Part shown: positions 24,975 through 34,700 of the stretch, piece by piece
How positions within the stretch are numbered: position 1 is the stretch's first letter
Layout of the letters: each line of letters starts with the position of its first letter
Assembly (NCBI GenBank): GCA_947579665.1
Contig: CANPUZ010000067.1
Span: 248,001 to 312,000, forward strand
Reading direction: 5' to 3'
DNA from: Sympetrum striolatum
Lineage: Eukaryota > Arthropoda > Insecta > Odonata > Libellulidae
Length of the DNA: 64,000 bases
Notes under the pieces: model-generated
Seen by the model: only the letters and a program-made list of their open reading frames with translations
What the model was told of the DNA's origin: nothing
Databases searched by the model: none
Translations under genes and position numbers: made by a program

Positions 24975-27893
24975 TTAAACATTTTTTAAAATAAAATTTC
25001 TGAATACATTGTGTGAAAAGTAAAATATATCAGCGGATTTACAATGACTATTAAAATCTCTCATTATTCTAAAAATAGGCAGAAAATACAAATAATTATT
25101 ACATACATATGGAATATGAAATAAATGATGGGATCTTGAATGAACAATTGGAACCCTAAAATTTATAAGAGATAAAAGATAAGAAGACTTGATATGATTA
25201 TTTAACAGAGAGTGTAAGAATAGAACTCCATTTTGCTTCCTACGAGCAGAGAGTGTGTGTATATTTAGTAATTTCAATGTCTTTTCATATTCTCCACTTT
25301 CTCTCTCAATTCCAAACTTAAAAGCCACCAGTCTCAGAAATTTATTCTGGACTCTCTCTAAGCCTAAGTCGTACTTATGATAAGAAGGGGACCAAACTAT
25401 TGAACTATATTCGAGAACTGGTCGAACTAGGGTGATATATAAATGTCTATAGCAAAAAATATTGTTAAAATCCCTACAATTTCTATACATGAAACCAAGA
25501 ATTTTATAGGCTTTAGTAATTATGGTATCTATGTGCCTACTGAAAGACAAGTCGGAAACAAAGAGAACACCCAAATCCAGTTTATGGTCCAATCTTACAA
25601 GACTTTTTCCAGATAATGAATAGTCAGTTATTATAGGTGACTTGGATTTGCAGAAGGTGACAACATTACATTTACTAATATTTAAAAACATAGCATTTGT
25701 TTTGCACCATTCAGAGATATCTGTCAAACACCTTTGCAGTGCAGAAGCATCTGTATTCGAATCAATAGTATGAAATATTTTAATGTCGTCAGCATACATA
25801 AGATAATTAATTGGTTTAATTATGGTTCCAATATCATTAATGAAAATCAAGAATAAAATAGGTCCCAGATGGGATCCCTGAGGGACTCCAGATACGCCTT
25901 CAAAGGGAAAAGAAGTAATACCTTTGATTTTCACCTTTAGTTTTCTATTAGACAAGTAACTGCAGAACCAAGATAATAAATTCCCACTAATACCATAAGC
26001 TCTAAGCTTTGCTAGAAGCATGGAATGGCATACCTTGTCAAATGCTTTGGTAAAATCACAGTAAATAGTGTCTACTTGATGATGATCATGTACTGCGGTG
26101 GTGACAAAGTGCTGAAAAGATAATAGGTTAGTGACAGTAGACCTGCCACTCCTAAACCCATGTTGTTCATCATCTAAAACATTCTCAATAAGTGGGGTAA
26201 GTCTATTTGTCACTAAACTTTCGAGTACCTTTGCTAAAACAGATTGGATAACAATGGGTCTGTAGTTGTTCACATCATTTTTGTTACCACTCTTATGCAC
26301 TGGAATTACATAAGAAGTTTTCAAGAAATCCGGAAAAATACCGTAGTCTAAGGATTTATTAAAAATAATATAAAGGGGAAAGACCAAAGCTTCGCAGCAG
26401 TTTTTGATAAGTAACGGAGGCAAGTTGTCAGGGCCAGGGCTTTTTGATACATCCAGTTTCCTCAGAATTTTTAAAATTTCATCAACGGTAACATTCACTG
26501 TTGAGATATTAATATTATGACTAAAATTAAAATTTGGAACAGAATAATTATCCTCATATGAGAAGACTCCAGAAAAATATTTTGCAAATAGATTAGCGAT
26601 ATCTTTAGGATTATCACACTTAATGCTATTATAGGACATTGATGATGGGATGTTATTAGTTCTTCGACGATTATTAACGTGTGACCAGAAAGACTTAGCA
26701 TTAATTAATATGTTGTCCTGTACAGTATTTATATAGGAAGCATAACAGGATTTAGAAAGTGCTTTACATTTCTTACGGATATCAGAAAACTTTTGGTAAT
26801 CGGTGGAGTTCCCAGAGGCCTTATAAACTTTGTGTAGGATTTTCTTTTGAGAAATTAATTGTTTTAAGGTGGGAGTAAACCATTTAGGGTAACTGCTATT
26901 ACGAAATGATATGATAGGAGTGAATAATTCTATAGCTTGATACATTATTGAATAAAAACTATTCACAGCCTCATTACAATCTAAATTACATAATATCACA
27001 GGCCAATTAACTTCATTAAGGTAGCTATTTAAGCCAAAGAAATCACAGTTTTTATAATCAAGTATAAACTCTTTTTCCTTGGCCATTTCTACTTTCTTTG
27101 GAATATTTATTATTAATTCAATGGACGGATGATAAGAATCACATTTAGTTAAAGGATCATCCACCATGGAGCATGTAACATTTGTTGAATTAGAGAAAAC
27201 AAGGTCCAGCAATTTATTATATTTATTTTTTACAGTATTGACTTGAACTAGACCCTGGAATGAAAAATTGTCAACAATAACTTTAGCTTGAGGTGAAAGA
27301 ACACATTCAGTAGAGACTTCATCGTTCTCAGATGGAGTATTCCAATCTATAGAGGGTAAATTATAGTCTCCTAATATAAATATTTCATCAAAATCTTTAG
27401 TTAGGATATTTTCAACTCCAACACAATGACTATCATATAATGCAACCGGAGAGTTAGGTGGAAAATATACGGATCCAATTAAAAATTTCAAATCAGCAAA
27501 ATAGATACTTACAAAAACTTGCTCAACATTATAATCAGGTAGAATTAGTTCATAACAAGTGAGTGAAGATTTTACCGCTATTAAAACACCACCCCCTCGT
27601 CTTTTGTTCGAATATGTGGGGTCACGATCTCTTCTGAAGATGTGATAATTCGGCCAACTGAGTTCAGATGTAAGAATGTCACTTGTCAGCCAGGTTTCAG
27701 TAAGCACAACAACATCGTAATTTGACACACTTATGGCTAAACTAAGTTCAGTTAGTTTTGTTCTGATGCCTCTAACATTTTGATAATAGACTGAGAGTAA
27801 CACAGAAGACGATAAATCATTAATTTTGCTACGAATGCCATTACAATTTTGATAATAAAAATTTAAGGTTGACTGCCGATAAATTAGTTTTTT
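24975..27893 (-). CDS. LINE family B ORF2 (endonuclease and reverse transcriptase)
   Basis: Drives target-primed reverse transcription. Counting from the GTG at 27803, the endonuclease shows TETWL (~35), FRRDRDP then GGGVLIA (~70-80) and GDYNLPSIDW (~143). The RT shows SPGPDNLPPLL (~454), NYRPIVIQSVL, HGFRSGRST, YCDFTKAFD, VSGVPQGSHLGPILFLIFIND and MYADDIK (~668). The C-terminus includes RPVLEYSSIVWSP. The frame has no early ATG: it is open back through the end of ORF1, in the -1 frame relative to ORF1, to just upstream of the slippery site. The interval 27893-27804 reads KKLIYRQSTLNFYYQN... with no Met. Translation is therefore likely by frameshifting or reinitiation. Confidence 0.85.
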   Translation of the reverse strand, partial: KKLIYRQSTLNFYYQNCNGIRSKINDLSSSVLLSVYYQNVRGIRTKLTELSLAISVSNYDVVVLTETWLTSDILTSELSWPNYHIFRRDRDPTYSNKRRGGGVLIAVKSSLTCYELILPDYNVEQVFVSIYFADLKFLIGSVYFPPNSPVALYDSHCVGVENILTKDFDEIFILGDYNLPSIDWNTPSENDEVSTECVLSPQAKVIVDNFSFQGLVQVNTVKNKYNKLLDLVFSNSTNVTCSMVDDPLTKCDSYHPSIELIINIPKKVEMAKEKEFILDYKNCDFFGLNSYLNEVNWPVILCNLDCNEAVNSFYSIMYQAIELFTPIISFRNSSYPKWFTPTLKQLISQKKILHKVYKASGNSTDYQKFSDIRKKCKALSKSCYASYINTVQDNILINAKSFWSHVNNRRRTNNIPSSMSYNSIKCDNPKDIANLFAKYFSGVFSYEDNYSVPNFNFSHNINISTVNVTVDEILKILRKLDVSKSPGPDNLPPLLIKNCCEALVFPLYIIFNKSLDYGIFPDFLKTSYVIPVHKSGNKNDVNNYRPIVIQSVLAKVLESLVTNRLTPLIENVLDDEQHGFRSGRSTVTNLLSFQHFVTTAVHDHHQVDTIYCDFTKAFDKVCHSMLLAKLRAYGISGNLLSWFCSYLSNRKLKVKIKGITSFPFEGVSGVPQGSHLGPILFLIFINDIGTIIKPINYLMYADDIKIFHTIDSNTDASALQRCLTDISEWCKTNAMFLNISKCNVVTFCKSKSPIITDYSLSGKSLVRLDHKLDLGVLFVSDLSFSRHIDTIITKAYKILGFMYRNCRDFNNIFCYRHLYITLVRPVLEYSSIVWSPSYHKYDLGLERVQNKFLRLVAFKFGIERESGEYEKTLKLLNIHTLSARRKQNGVLFLHSLLNNHIKSSYLLSLINFRVPIVHSRSHHLFHIPYVCNNYLYFLPIFRIMRDFNSHCKSADIFYFSHNVFRNFILKNV
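27884..27893 (-). promoter_or_regulatory. Putative -1 frameshift site (A AAA AAC then TAA)
   Basis: ORF1 ends ATC CAA AAA AAC TAA on the minus strand. In the ORF1 frame the heptamer is A AAA AAC, the canonical X XXY YYZ form. The stop follows at once and ORF2 continues in the -1 frame through this site. No strong downstream stem was recognised by eye, so stop-coupled reinitiation remains an alternative. Confidence 0.5.
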
Positions 27894-28624
27894 TGGATAA
27901 TTTTAGGAACTCCAGCAATGTATTTTATGATAAGATTCGGTTCACCTTTGTCACTTCTCTCTTTAATTTCACAACGAAGCTTATTTATATAGTTTCTTTC
28001 ACATAATGTTCTGTCCCTCGACACCGAGATACGAAAGTCCGTGTGTCTCTTTCTGTGAATATTAACGAGACGCAAGAATTCCAGAGCATCAGAATCCTGC
28101 CAAAAAACTACTTTAAGTGGTCTAAGCTTGCCTTGAGATCGTCTACCAAGTCGTACAACCTTGCATTCGCTGACTTCGTAGTTCATCCCCACATCGGCCA
28201 AGATATCAGCAAGTTGTTTTACATCATGCTCCAGGTCTTCATTACTAGTAGAGGAAGCACTCTCTGGAACATTATGTAACAAGACGTTTCTCAAACGCTT
28301 GTATCTTTCCATAGATTCCGCTACTGCCACTTCGATGACTTCCTCATGATTAGTGCATGACGATCGATCAACACGAAGTTCTTCAATTTGTAGTTTCAGC
28401 TCATTAATTATATCTACCAGCTTATCCACCTTATTCTTATTTGAGTTTACACATAAATCACAGTGGAACAATAATCGTCTATTTTGCAATTTTAGTTGAA
28501 TCACATCATTTCGGGTTAGTCCGCCACATGTTGCATGAAGCGGCAACAAACAATTGTCGCACTTAATTTCCTTCTCAGGCGCAAGTAAATCTTTACAAAT
28601 TATGCACTGATTAACGAAAGGCAT
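27884..28624 (-). CDS. LINE family B ORF1 protein
   Basis: The ORF1 protein binds element RNA in the ribonucleoprotein. From the ATG at 28624 it has 246 residues. The frame is open about 40 codons further upstream, but that stretch reads like leader. Residues ~7-60 hold a PHD-like Cys/His zinc module (CIICKDLL...CDNCLLPLHATC...CDLC). Residues ~65-85 are probably coiled coil (DIINELKLQIEELR). Residues ~105-246 resemble the RRM-like and C-terminal domains of LINE-1-type ORF1 (NVLLHNVPES, RLGRRSQGKLRPLKVVF, ISVSRDRTLCERNYIN, GEPNLIIKYI). It ends KIIQKN at a TAA immediately after a seven-A run. Confidence 0.8.
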   Translation of the reverse strand: MPFVNQCIICKDLLAPEKEIKCDNCLLPLHATCGGLTRNDVIQLKLQNRRLLFHCDLCVNSNKNKVDKLVDIINELKLQIEELRVDRSSCTNHEEVIEVAVAESMERYKRLRNVLLHNVPESASSTSNEDLEHDVKQLADILADVGMNYEVSECKVVRLGRRSQGKLRPLKVVFWQDSDALEFLRLVNIHRKRHTDFRISVSRDRTLCERNYINKLRCEIKERSDKGEPNLIIKYIAGVPKIIQKN

Positions 28625-28742
28625 TATGTGATCAATAATTAATCTATATTTAACAACCAATGTTGCAAAATCGTGTAAATAAAGAAAAAACGGAGTGCTC
28701 ACAATACCGCGTGTATACCGTACGGTCGATCGATATCGAATC

Positions 28743-28763
28743 AATCTATCTATCTATCTAATG
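28743..28763. repeat. (TCTA)n microsatellite
   Basis: About four TCTA units directly at the 5' side of the family-B LINE. They are either pre-existing target DNA or a product of insertion. Confidence 0.7.
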
Positions 28764-29270
28764 ATAGAATCACGGAATTTAACAATACCTTAGCTTTAAA
28801 AGAGAACTGATGGGTTAGGGGTATCTCTTATTGATACAAAAGATGACATAATTGTGAAAAAAATATATAGAATTGTTATGAGAAAGAAGATAGTTCAAAA
28901 TTGCCAATGAAATACTAAAAGAATACCACAAAGGTTAATTTTACAGTTCTAGTGCCTTAATAAGTCTTTCATAACAATCGTTTTATTTGTAACACATTAA
29001 TTTCCCTCTCTTCCAGTCTTCTGCTATTGATGAGATTTTGAATTTCTACACCAATGGCTCTGCAGTCTGCTTGCATTGTGCTGCCCTCCTCAACCAGTCA
29101 TGAAGAAAAGAAACTATTTGAATGTAGTAGGCGCAAAAACAGGTTTCTTTTGAACTTATTGATGATGAATAGAAAATGAAAATAAATGTAATGTGTATTT
29201 TTCATAAAATATTTAAATAGGTAATGTCAATAAAAGCTCATCCGATTCATCCCTCCATTAGTACAATCTT
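28764..29270. other. No gene recognised
   Basis: AT-rich sequence between the family-B LINE and the decayed CR1-like element. Part of it may be the latter's 5' UTR. Confidence 0.35.
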
Positions 29271-29275
29271 GAAGT

Positions 29276-29463
29276 TTGTTAAAATGTACTTTCTGGATAC
29301 ATATGAAGTGTACAATAGTGGACTTAAGTGACACAAAAGACGATGGAGATTGGTGGTGTGAGACGTGCTCAACAGAAGCTAGGGACACCTGCATGAAAAG
29401 TGAGCTTGTATCAAAAGATACAAGCTATACTATCATTGATGAAAGAAAAAGGTTTTCTAAATG
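29276..29463 (+). pseudogene. CR1-like ORF1 remnant: PHD finger
   Basis: The frame reads KCTFWIHMKCTIVDLSD...DGDWWCETC, the C-terminal half of a PHD finger (W-H-x2-C followed by W-C-x2-C). It is followed in the same direction by the SGNH motifs, which identifies it as a LINE ORF1 rather than a host chromatin gene. Confidence 0.5.
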
Positions 29464-29685
29464 AAAAGAATAAAAGTATTTTGGCAGAAAATATGGTATT
29501 ACAGAGTTATGTGACGGTTATTATAGAATGTGCCAGTAACAATTGGTAACAGGGGTTTAGCTACAAAATCACAATCTTCTATGCCATCTGATTCTTCCTT
29601 TGCTAGTAAAAACATCATACAAACAGGTCTTAAAGTCGATTGAAGATCAACATAGTAGTTCTAGTATGGTAGGGAAAAAAACATT

Positions 29686-30184
29686 ATGTATCAAAAAATG
29701 ACAAAGTTTGTAAGTAATGTAATTATAATGGAAAATAAAAGTGCTATCAAACAAGGAAATTCATTAATAATTGGTGACTTGATCATTAAACATGCCCGTG
29801 TCAATATAGCCAGGAATTCTATGTTCAGAGGAATGAGAGCAACTACTAAGGAAGACATGGACCAAGGAAGATCATACGATCCAGAATCCATCATCTTCCA
29901 AGCTGGGACCAACAAATTAAGAAGATCCCAGAAGAGGTAATTGGTTATATTTATTGTCTAATCAGAGCAACCTAAATGAAATTTCCATTTTCAGGCATCA
30001 TTGTGAATAGTATTTTGCACAGAAGGGATGTAAGCTATAATTTTATAAAGAAAGTAAATGAGAATATTAGTTGGGCATGTGAAGCAATTTCTGTCAATTT
30101 TCTAAATGTAAGGACATTTTTGGGTGACACTTCTTTAGGGATGGATGGCATTCATTTAAACAGGTTAGGTACTCATATAATGTG
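29686..30184 (+). pseudogene. CR1-like ORF1 remnant: SGNH/GDSL esterase-like domain
   Basis: Two frames separated by a break give IIGDLIIKHA (block I, with the catalytic Ser position apparently changed from the usual GDSHV/GDSLV), IIFQAGTNKLR (the GTN block), GIIVNSILHRRD, ISVNFLNVR, and DGIHLNRLGTHIM (the D-x-x-H block). This order matches SGNH hydrolase domains of CR1-type ORF1 proteins. The altered Ser and the frame breaks indicate an inactive relic. Confidence 0.5.
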
Positions 30185-30229
30185 ATATAACTCATAAGAG
30201 TATTAAGAATTATAACTTCAAAGAAAGGG

Positions 30230-30707
30230 AATATTTGAAATTATATATGAGGATATTGTTTTTGAGACATCAGTCACTGAAATTATCAACATAAAAACCA
30301 TAATTATATCCATTTACAGGACCCCATACCAGCAAAAACTATTCATACCTTTCTTTGTAAACTGCAACTGCTTCTAAGAAAGCTGAGTAAAGAAATGAAA
30401 ACAAATAAATAGTAATAGCCAAGTACTGTAATATTGATCTACTGTCAGACTTAGAAAAATAGCTATGATGACAAAATTCTCAATAACCTAAAAGCAAATT
30501 GTAATGCATCAAATGAATTTATAAACCAAGTGGAATGGTATAGACACAAATATAGGAATAGAGATTCAGGGTTTATTTTTTGGTAGTTATTTATTATTAA
30601 AAATCCATGTTAAAGAAACGTTTACTAGACCACTATTTATTTCAGAAAAAAATGACCCAGGTCTCGTAGTCTCACTATATTTTCAGGATGATCTAGGAAA
30701 TGACTAT
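30230..30707 (+). pseudogene. CR1-like ORF2 endonuclease remnant
   Basis: Fragments such as IIISIYRTPYQQKLF (near 30305) and YCNIDLL (near 30430) fit the Y-R-P and GD-N-D blocks of an APE-type endonuclease. Heavily mutated and cut off by the inserted element at 30708. Confidence 0.4.
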
Positions 30708-31820
30708 CACTGCGTTTACCAAGCGATCTCTGCTCGATCTGGTGGCAGCTCGTACCGGCAAAGTAGGACCGACGAGTTTATCAACACGAGCTTAACATAT
30801 TGATATTTGCGATATTCACGTATCGACTGCAAATCATCGAGATTTGACGGCCGCCATTGTGCTTCTTCGTGGTGTTATTTATTTAATAATCAGAAGTGAC
30901 CGTTGATTCTCAACGGGGATGTTAAATTTCATAAATAGCAGAGTAACAACCTTGATCGTAAGAAATACTTCATAATTGTTAATAGATAGGAAATACCAGA
31001 CATTCTAATTCAATATACTAAGAAATATAAGTTACAATGAAGTCTACAAAGCCGTATCAACTCAATATTCAATATACTCTGAATGAAAAATATCTTCAAC
31101 TGAGACGATATAAATATATATTCTAAGATCACATTAGGATAAGCAGGACCACGTTTAAAGTTACATCTTCATACAGGTACAAGAGGAGAAATAAATCAAG
31201 CATTAAACGTAAATGACAGAAATAAATTACATTTCACTCAAATAAACAAAGATGAATATTCTATAAGGAAAGTAAATGTATTTTGGAGCTGACTGCAGAT
31301 ACCATGGTATCTCAATCTTAAAATATGTAACATAAACGCGAACCACAAAAGCAATCAAAATAGAAACAAAGATTCAACACCAATAATAGAAGGATAGTAA
31401 ATGAATATGGAGTGGAAGCACTTAAAAACAACGAATAAATCAATTTTTGCAAGGGAATGAGTTTGTTTACACTTGGTAATTTAGACAAAATTTTAGTATA
31501 TTTTATCAAAATTCTCGCAATTTCGAATCTCAAGCGATATTCACCGACCAAAATAAGAATCTTTTTTCAATTTCCCTTCTTTTGATGATAGCGCCAGGAG
31601 TTATTGCGATTGTATTTGTTTCCGTCCGCTGACAAAAGAGAAGCGGAGTCCGCAAGAACACCGAGGCGACCGATGTCGTGCTGAACCTGGTCCACTTTTT
31701 TTGCCGGGTTGAGTTCAGCTCACTTTTAGCCATTCTAGCCCGCGCTGCTCAGCGCGTTTCTGTTTACCAACTCGAACTGACTTGGCAGCACCGATCTGAG
31801 ATCGCTTGGTAAACGCAGTG
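30708..31820. mobile_element. 1.1 kb DNA element with 23 bp perfect terminal inverted repeats
   Basis: The left end, CACTGCGTTTACCAAGCGAT then CTC, is matched exactly by the inverted right end (GAGATCGCTTGGTAAACGC then AGTG). It is inserted in the decayed LINE. No transposase motif was recognised in the interior, so it is non-autonomous. The flanks tat/aat do not give a clear target duplication, so the superfamily is undecided. The CACTG ends would fit Chapaev- or hAT-like groups. A ~100 bp internal segment recurs at 21605-21700. Confidence 0.7.
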
Positions 31821-32140
31821 AATATCATCAGGATGATGTAGATGATGCTACAAAACCTGGATCTTGTTTTTTGAAATTAATAGTGGTCTAGGAAAAGTTT
31901 CTTTACCAAGGATTTTTTTTACACAAAGTGAACATTACTGAGCCTACAATAGTTACCGCATTTAGTAAGAAATTCATAAATTACATCTTGACTAAGGTTG
32001 CATATGAGAACAAAGAATTATTTATTATGAAGCCAGAGTTTTTAAATCATAGAGAACAGTTTATTTCACTTCCCGGCCCCTTAAACAGAATTATAGAGAT
32101 ATTTTTAAGCCTTATAATTGAGTTTTTAGTAAGGAAAATA
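31821..32140 (+). pseudogene. CR1-like LINE segment between two insertions
   Basis: Sits between the TIR element and the Tigger-like MITE. The frame at 31928-32158 (TIVTAFSKKFINYILTKVAY...) has no named motif. Its position between endonuclease and RT remnants suggests LINE linker sequence. Confidence 0.3.
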
Positions 32141-32604
32141 CAGTGCTACCTTGGTTAACGACGGTTTTGGTTAACGAAGAGTTGCTGTAACCAAAAACTA
32201 TCTTGGGTAACGACGTAGGATTTGGCTTACGACACCTTGTCGATTGGTCTTCCCGGAGTTTTACGTTTTTCAGCACGTCTATTTATAATCACTATATTAT
32301 AAACTAATATTTGGTGAACATTACATCATAAAAACATACTGAATAGCAGCTAGCGGAGAATATTAAAAATAGTGCAATGCTAAATTGTAGCTAATTCACA
32401 TAGGCACTTGTTGTCTCACCGGAGTTAAATCGGTAAATATTATAAGTTTTGCTTCCAATAACTGGGGTGCATCCTTGACGCCAGGAAATATGGTAATCCA
32501 TTACCATTATTATACCTGTGGAAAATTGCACCTTGGATAATGACGGTCTTGGTTAACGACAATTATCTTGGAATGGATAAGCATCGTTAACTGAGGTACC
32601 ACTG
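32141..32604. mobile_element. 464 bp Tigger/pogo-like MITE
   Basis: The left end CAGTGCTACCTTGGTTAACG and right end (inverted CAGTGGTACCTCAGTTAACG) form TIRs. TA dinucleotides flank both sides (32139-32140 and 32605-32606). TA target duplication and CAGT-G-TACCTC-type ends fit pogo/Tigger elements. No coding potential. Confidence 0.75.
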
Positions 32605-34118
32605 TATAAAAAATTTTAAAAGAAGTAAGGGAGAACATTCCTGGGATATCTGTATTTAAAAAACAGTTTACAAAAATTATACCAAAATCTCTAACTAATT
32701 TCCTTGTAAATTTCAATCAATCTTTTCCTTGCAGAAAAGTACACAATCACCATGAAAAGTCAACTGGGATACAAAAGGAATTATTATCTCAAGTAAACAA
32801 AAAAGAGAGCTAGATCATGAGGCCAAATTATGGACAGATAAATCCTTTATTCAGTACTTAAAAAAATACAGATTAATGCTACAAAACTTCATAAAAAGGC
32901 CAAAAGATGGGCAAATGATAACCATATTCATAACTCTAAACATAAAAGTAAAGCAACATGGGAGAAAGTTAAGGGAGAATTAGGCATCAGAAAGAATGAA
33001 AATAAAGAAATAAATGTGATTGAAACTGATGGGAGGAATATAGATGGTCCATGTGATATGGCCAACAAATTTCATAACTACTTTGCAAATGCATTTAAAA
33101 AATTAAATATAACTCCATTCAAAGAGAATGCTATGGAAAAACTAGGAAAATGTAAATTAATTTGTTCAGTGAAAACACTTTTAGTTTTGCATCAATCTTA
33201 GCAGTTTAAGTTATTGAAATTATTTCTAAAATAAAAAGAAAACAGATCCAGTAGGTGGGATGAAGTACCAACTAATATTTTGAAGGAAGTAAAAGAATGT
33301 ATAGTTGGGCCACTCACTAAATCAATTAATCAGTAATTTTCTGGAGTCTTCCAAAACAGAATCAAGTATTCAATTCTTAAAGTATTCCATAAAAGTGGTA
33401 GTAAGAGTAATTTAAATAATTACAGGCCAATTTTTCTTCATTCCTGTTTCTCTAAAATATTCCAAACAACAGCGTGTAGCTGATTGTCTAGCTATTTAGA
33501 GAATCAAAACATAATCAATGATAGGCAGAATGGATTTAGAAAAAAACTTTCAGAAATTACAGCCCCAACTGACCATGTTAATAACATTTCTGGGGAGGTT
33601 GACATAACCTGGAGACCATTGGACTAGCTGTGTGTGATCAAGTATTCTTTCTAAGGCATTTGACTGCCTGCAGCATAATATCCTTCTTGATAAATTACAT
33701 TTCTTTGGAATAAAAGATGAAGCATTGGATGGCCGAAATCTTACTTATTGGACAGGAAGAGTTAATCATTAATTTATAAAAATAAAAATTGCATTTTTTC
33801 AGAATGTACAGATATAGATTAAGGGATTCCTCAAGGATCTATATTAAGGCCTTTTTATTCTTAATAAACATAAATGACCTCAGCTGCAATGTTAACGCAG
33901 ATGTAATACAATATGCCGATGACACCGCCATAGCTATAAAACAAAAAAAAGGAGTAAACATTGTTTCAAGTTTGACAGTTACTGTTTTTAATGTGGAGGA
34001 TTGGTTCAGTGTGAATGGCATGAATCTAAATATTTGTAAAAACAAGCTTCATAAATTTCAAATGCGGAACCTGAAAAAGGGAGGAATTCATAATAACAGC
34101 AAATGATACAAATATTAA
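32605..34118 (+). pseudogene. CR1-like LINE, linker and reverse transcriptase remnant
   Basis: Readable blocks: KRELDHEAKLW (~32802), a linker frame with DGRNIDGPCDMANKFHNYFANAFKK (33016-33110), NNYRPI (~33415), and GIPQGSIL then FLFLININDLS and QYADDTAIA (33820-33935). After that come NVEDWFSVNGMNLNICKNK (~33990-34050). The YADD pair is preserved but the surrounding frame has several stops and shifts. Dead copy. Confidence 0.6.
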
Positions 34119-34429
34119 CCCTTTGAGTGCCAGGCAGAATTGCCTAATATCATGCAAAAATTTCCAGGTTATTTTACAGAGATTTGCAGACTTTTTGAAC
34201 AAATATCTATTAAACCAATAATATTCTGAATAATTTGCTAAAAATTTTACTGGGTATAGAAAACATTTACTTTTTATTATGCAATCTCCATTGCAGAAAT
34301 TAATTCAAAAAGTATCACAGTAAATTTTTTTTTCTAACAATCGTTTTTTATATGAGTTGCTCAGAGCGATGGCAGCAATTTAATGAAAATTTTCCAAAGT
34401 CGGTGTGAGCGATTTTGGCACTCACAGGG
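34119..34429. mobile_element. 311 bp piggyBac-like MITE
   Basis: Flanked by TTAA on both sides (34115-34118 and 34430-34433). The ends, CCCTTTGAGTGCCA and inverted CCCTGTGAGTGCCA, are typical piggyBac TIRs. Collapsing one TTAA rejoins the LINE reading NPANFIKLLGVYLDQNLKW, which confirms the insertion. No transposase. Confidence 0.85.
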
Positions 34430-34700
34430 TTAACCCAGCAAATTTTATAAAATTGTTAGGTGTATATTTGGACCAAAACCTGAAATGGAGAGATGACATT
34501 AATTATATTTATCTAACCTTAAACAGAGCGTGCTTTAACATATCATGCATTTCAAAAATTACTAGTATTGAAACCAGGTTGACTGTATAGTACAAATACT
34601 TTTACTTGATTTTAAAATACAGTAGGTACTTTCCATTCACCCAAAATTGTGTTGATTTGTGTCAGGTTGCATTGAGACAATCAGCTACAGGCCGGAATGG
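34430..34700 (+). pseudogene. CR1-like LINE, C-terminal remnant
   Basis: Continues the polymerase with NFIKLLGVYLDQNLKWRDDINY and a degenerate tail to about 34700. No 3' UTR or tail was recognised. Confidence 0.5.

Larger units (their letters stand above)
24765..28745 (-). mobile_element. Non-LTR retrotransposon (LINE), family B, apparently full length
   Basis: A ~4 kb minus-strand element. It has a 5' UTR (about 28745-28625), ORF1, ORF2, and a short 3' UTR that ends with gacatctgtccgttaaataaagtatt and a (TAT)n-type microsatellite tail at 24765-24795. Both ORFs lack internal stops or frameshifts, so this is the youngest-looking autonomous element in the window. ORF1 with a PHD-type zinc module and APE-plus-RT ORF2 place it in the broad CR1/Jockey group. 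Clade not resolved. The 5' end adjoins a (TCTA)n run, so the target duplication is ambiguous. Confidence 0.85.
29275..34700 (+). mobile_element. Decayed CR1-like LINE with three nested DNA-element insertions
   Basis: Reading along the plus strand gives ORF1 modules (PHD finger, then SGNH-type esterase motifs), endonuclease remnants at 30240-30700, an endonuclease-RT linker at 32620-33180 and an RT core at 33250-34600, all in order. This is the domain order of CR1 elements, whose ORF1 carries PHD and esterase modules. The order is broken by insertions at 30708-31820, 32141-32604 and 34119-34429. The LINE text resumes in register across the last one. Many stops and frameshifts; dead. Confidence 0.6.
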
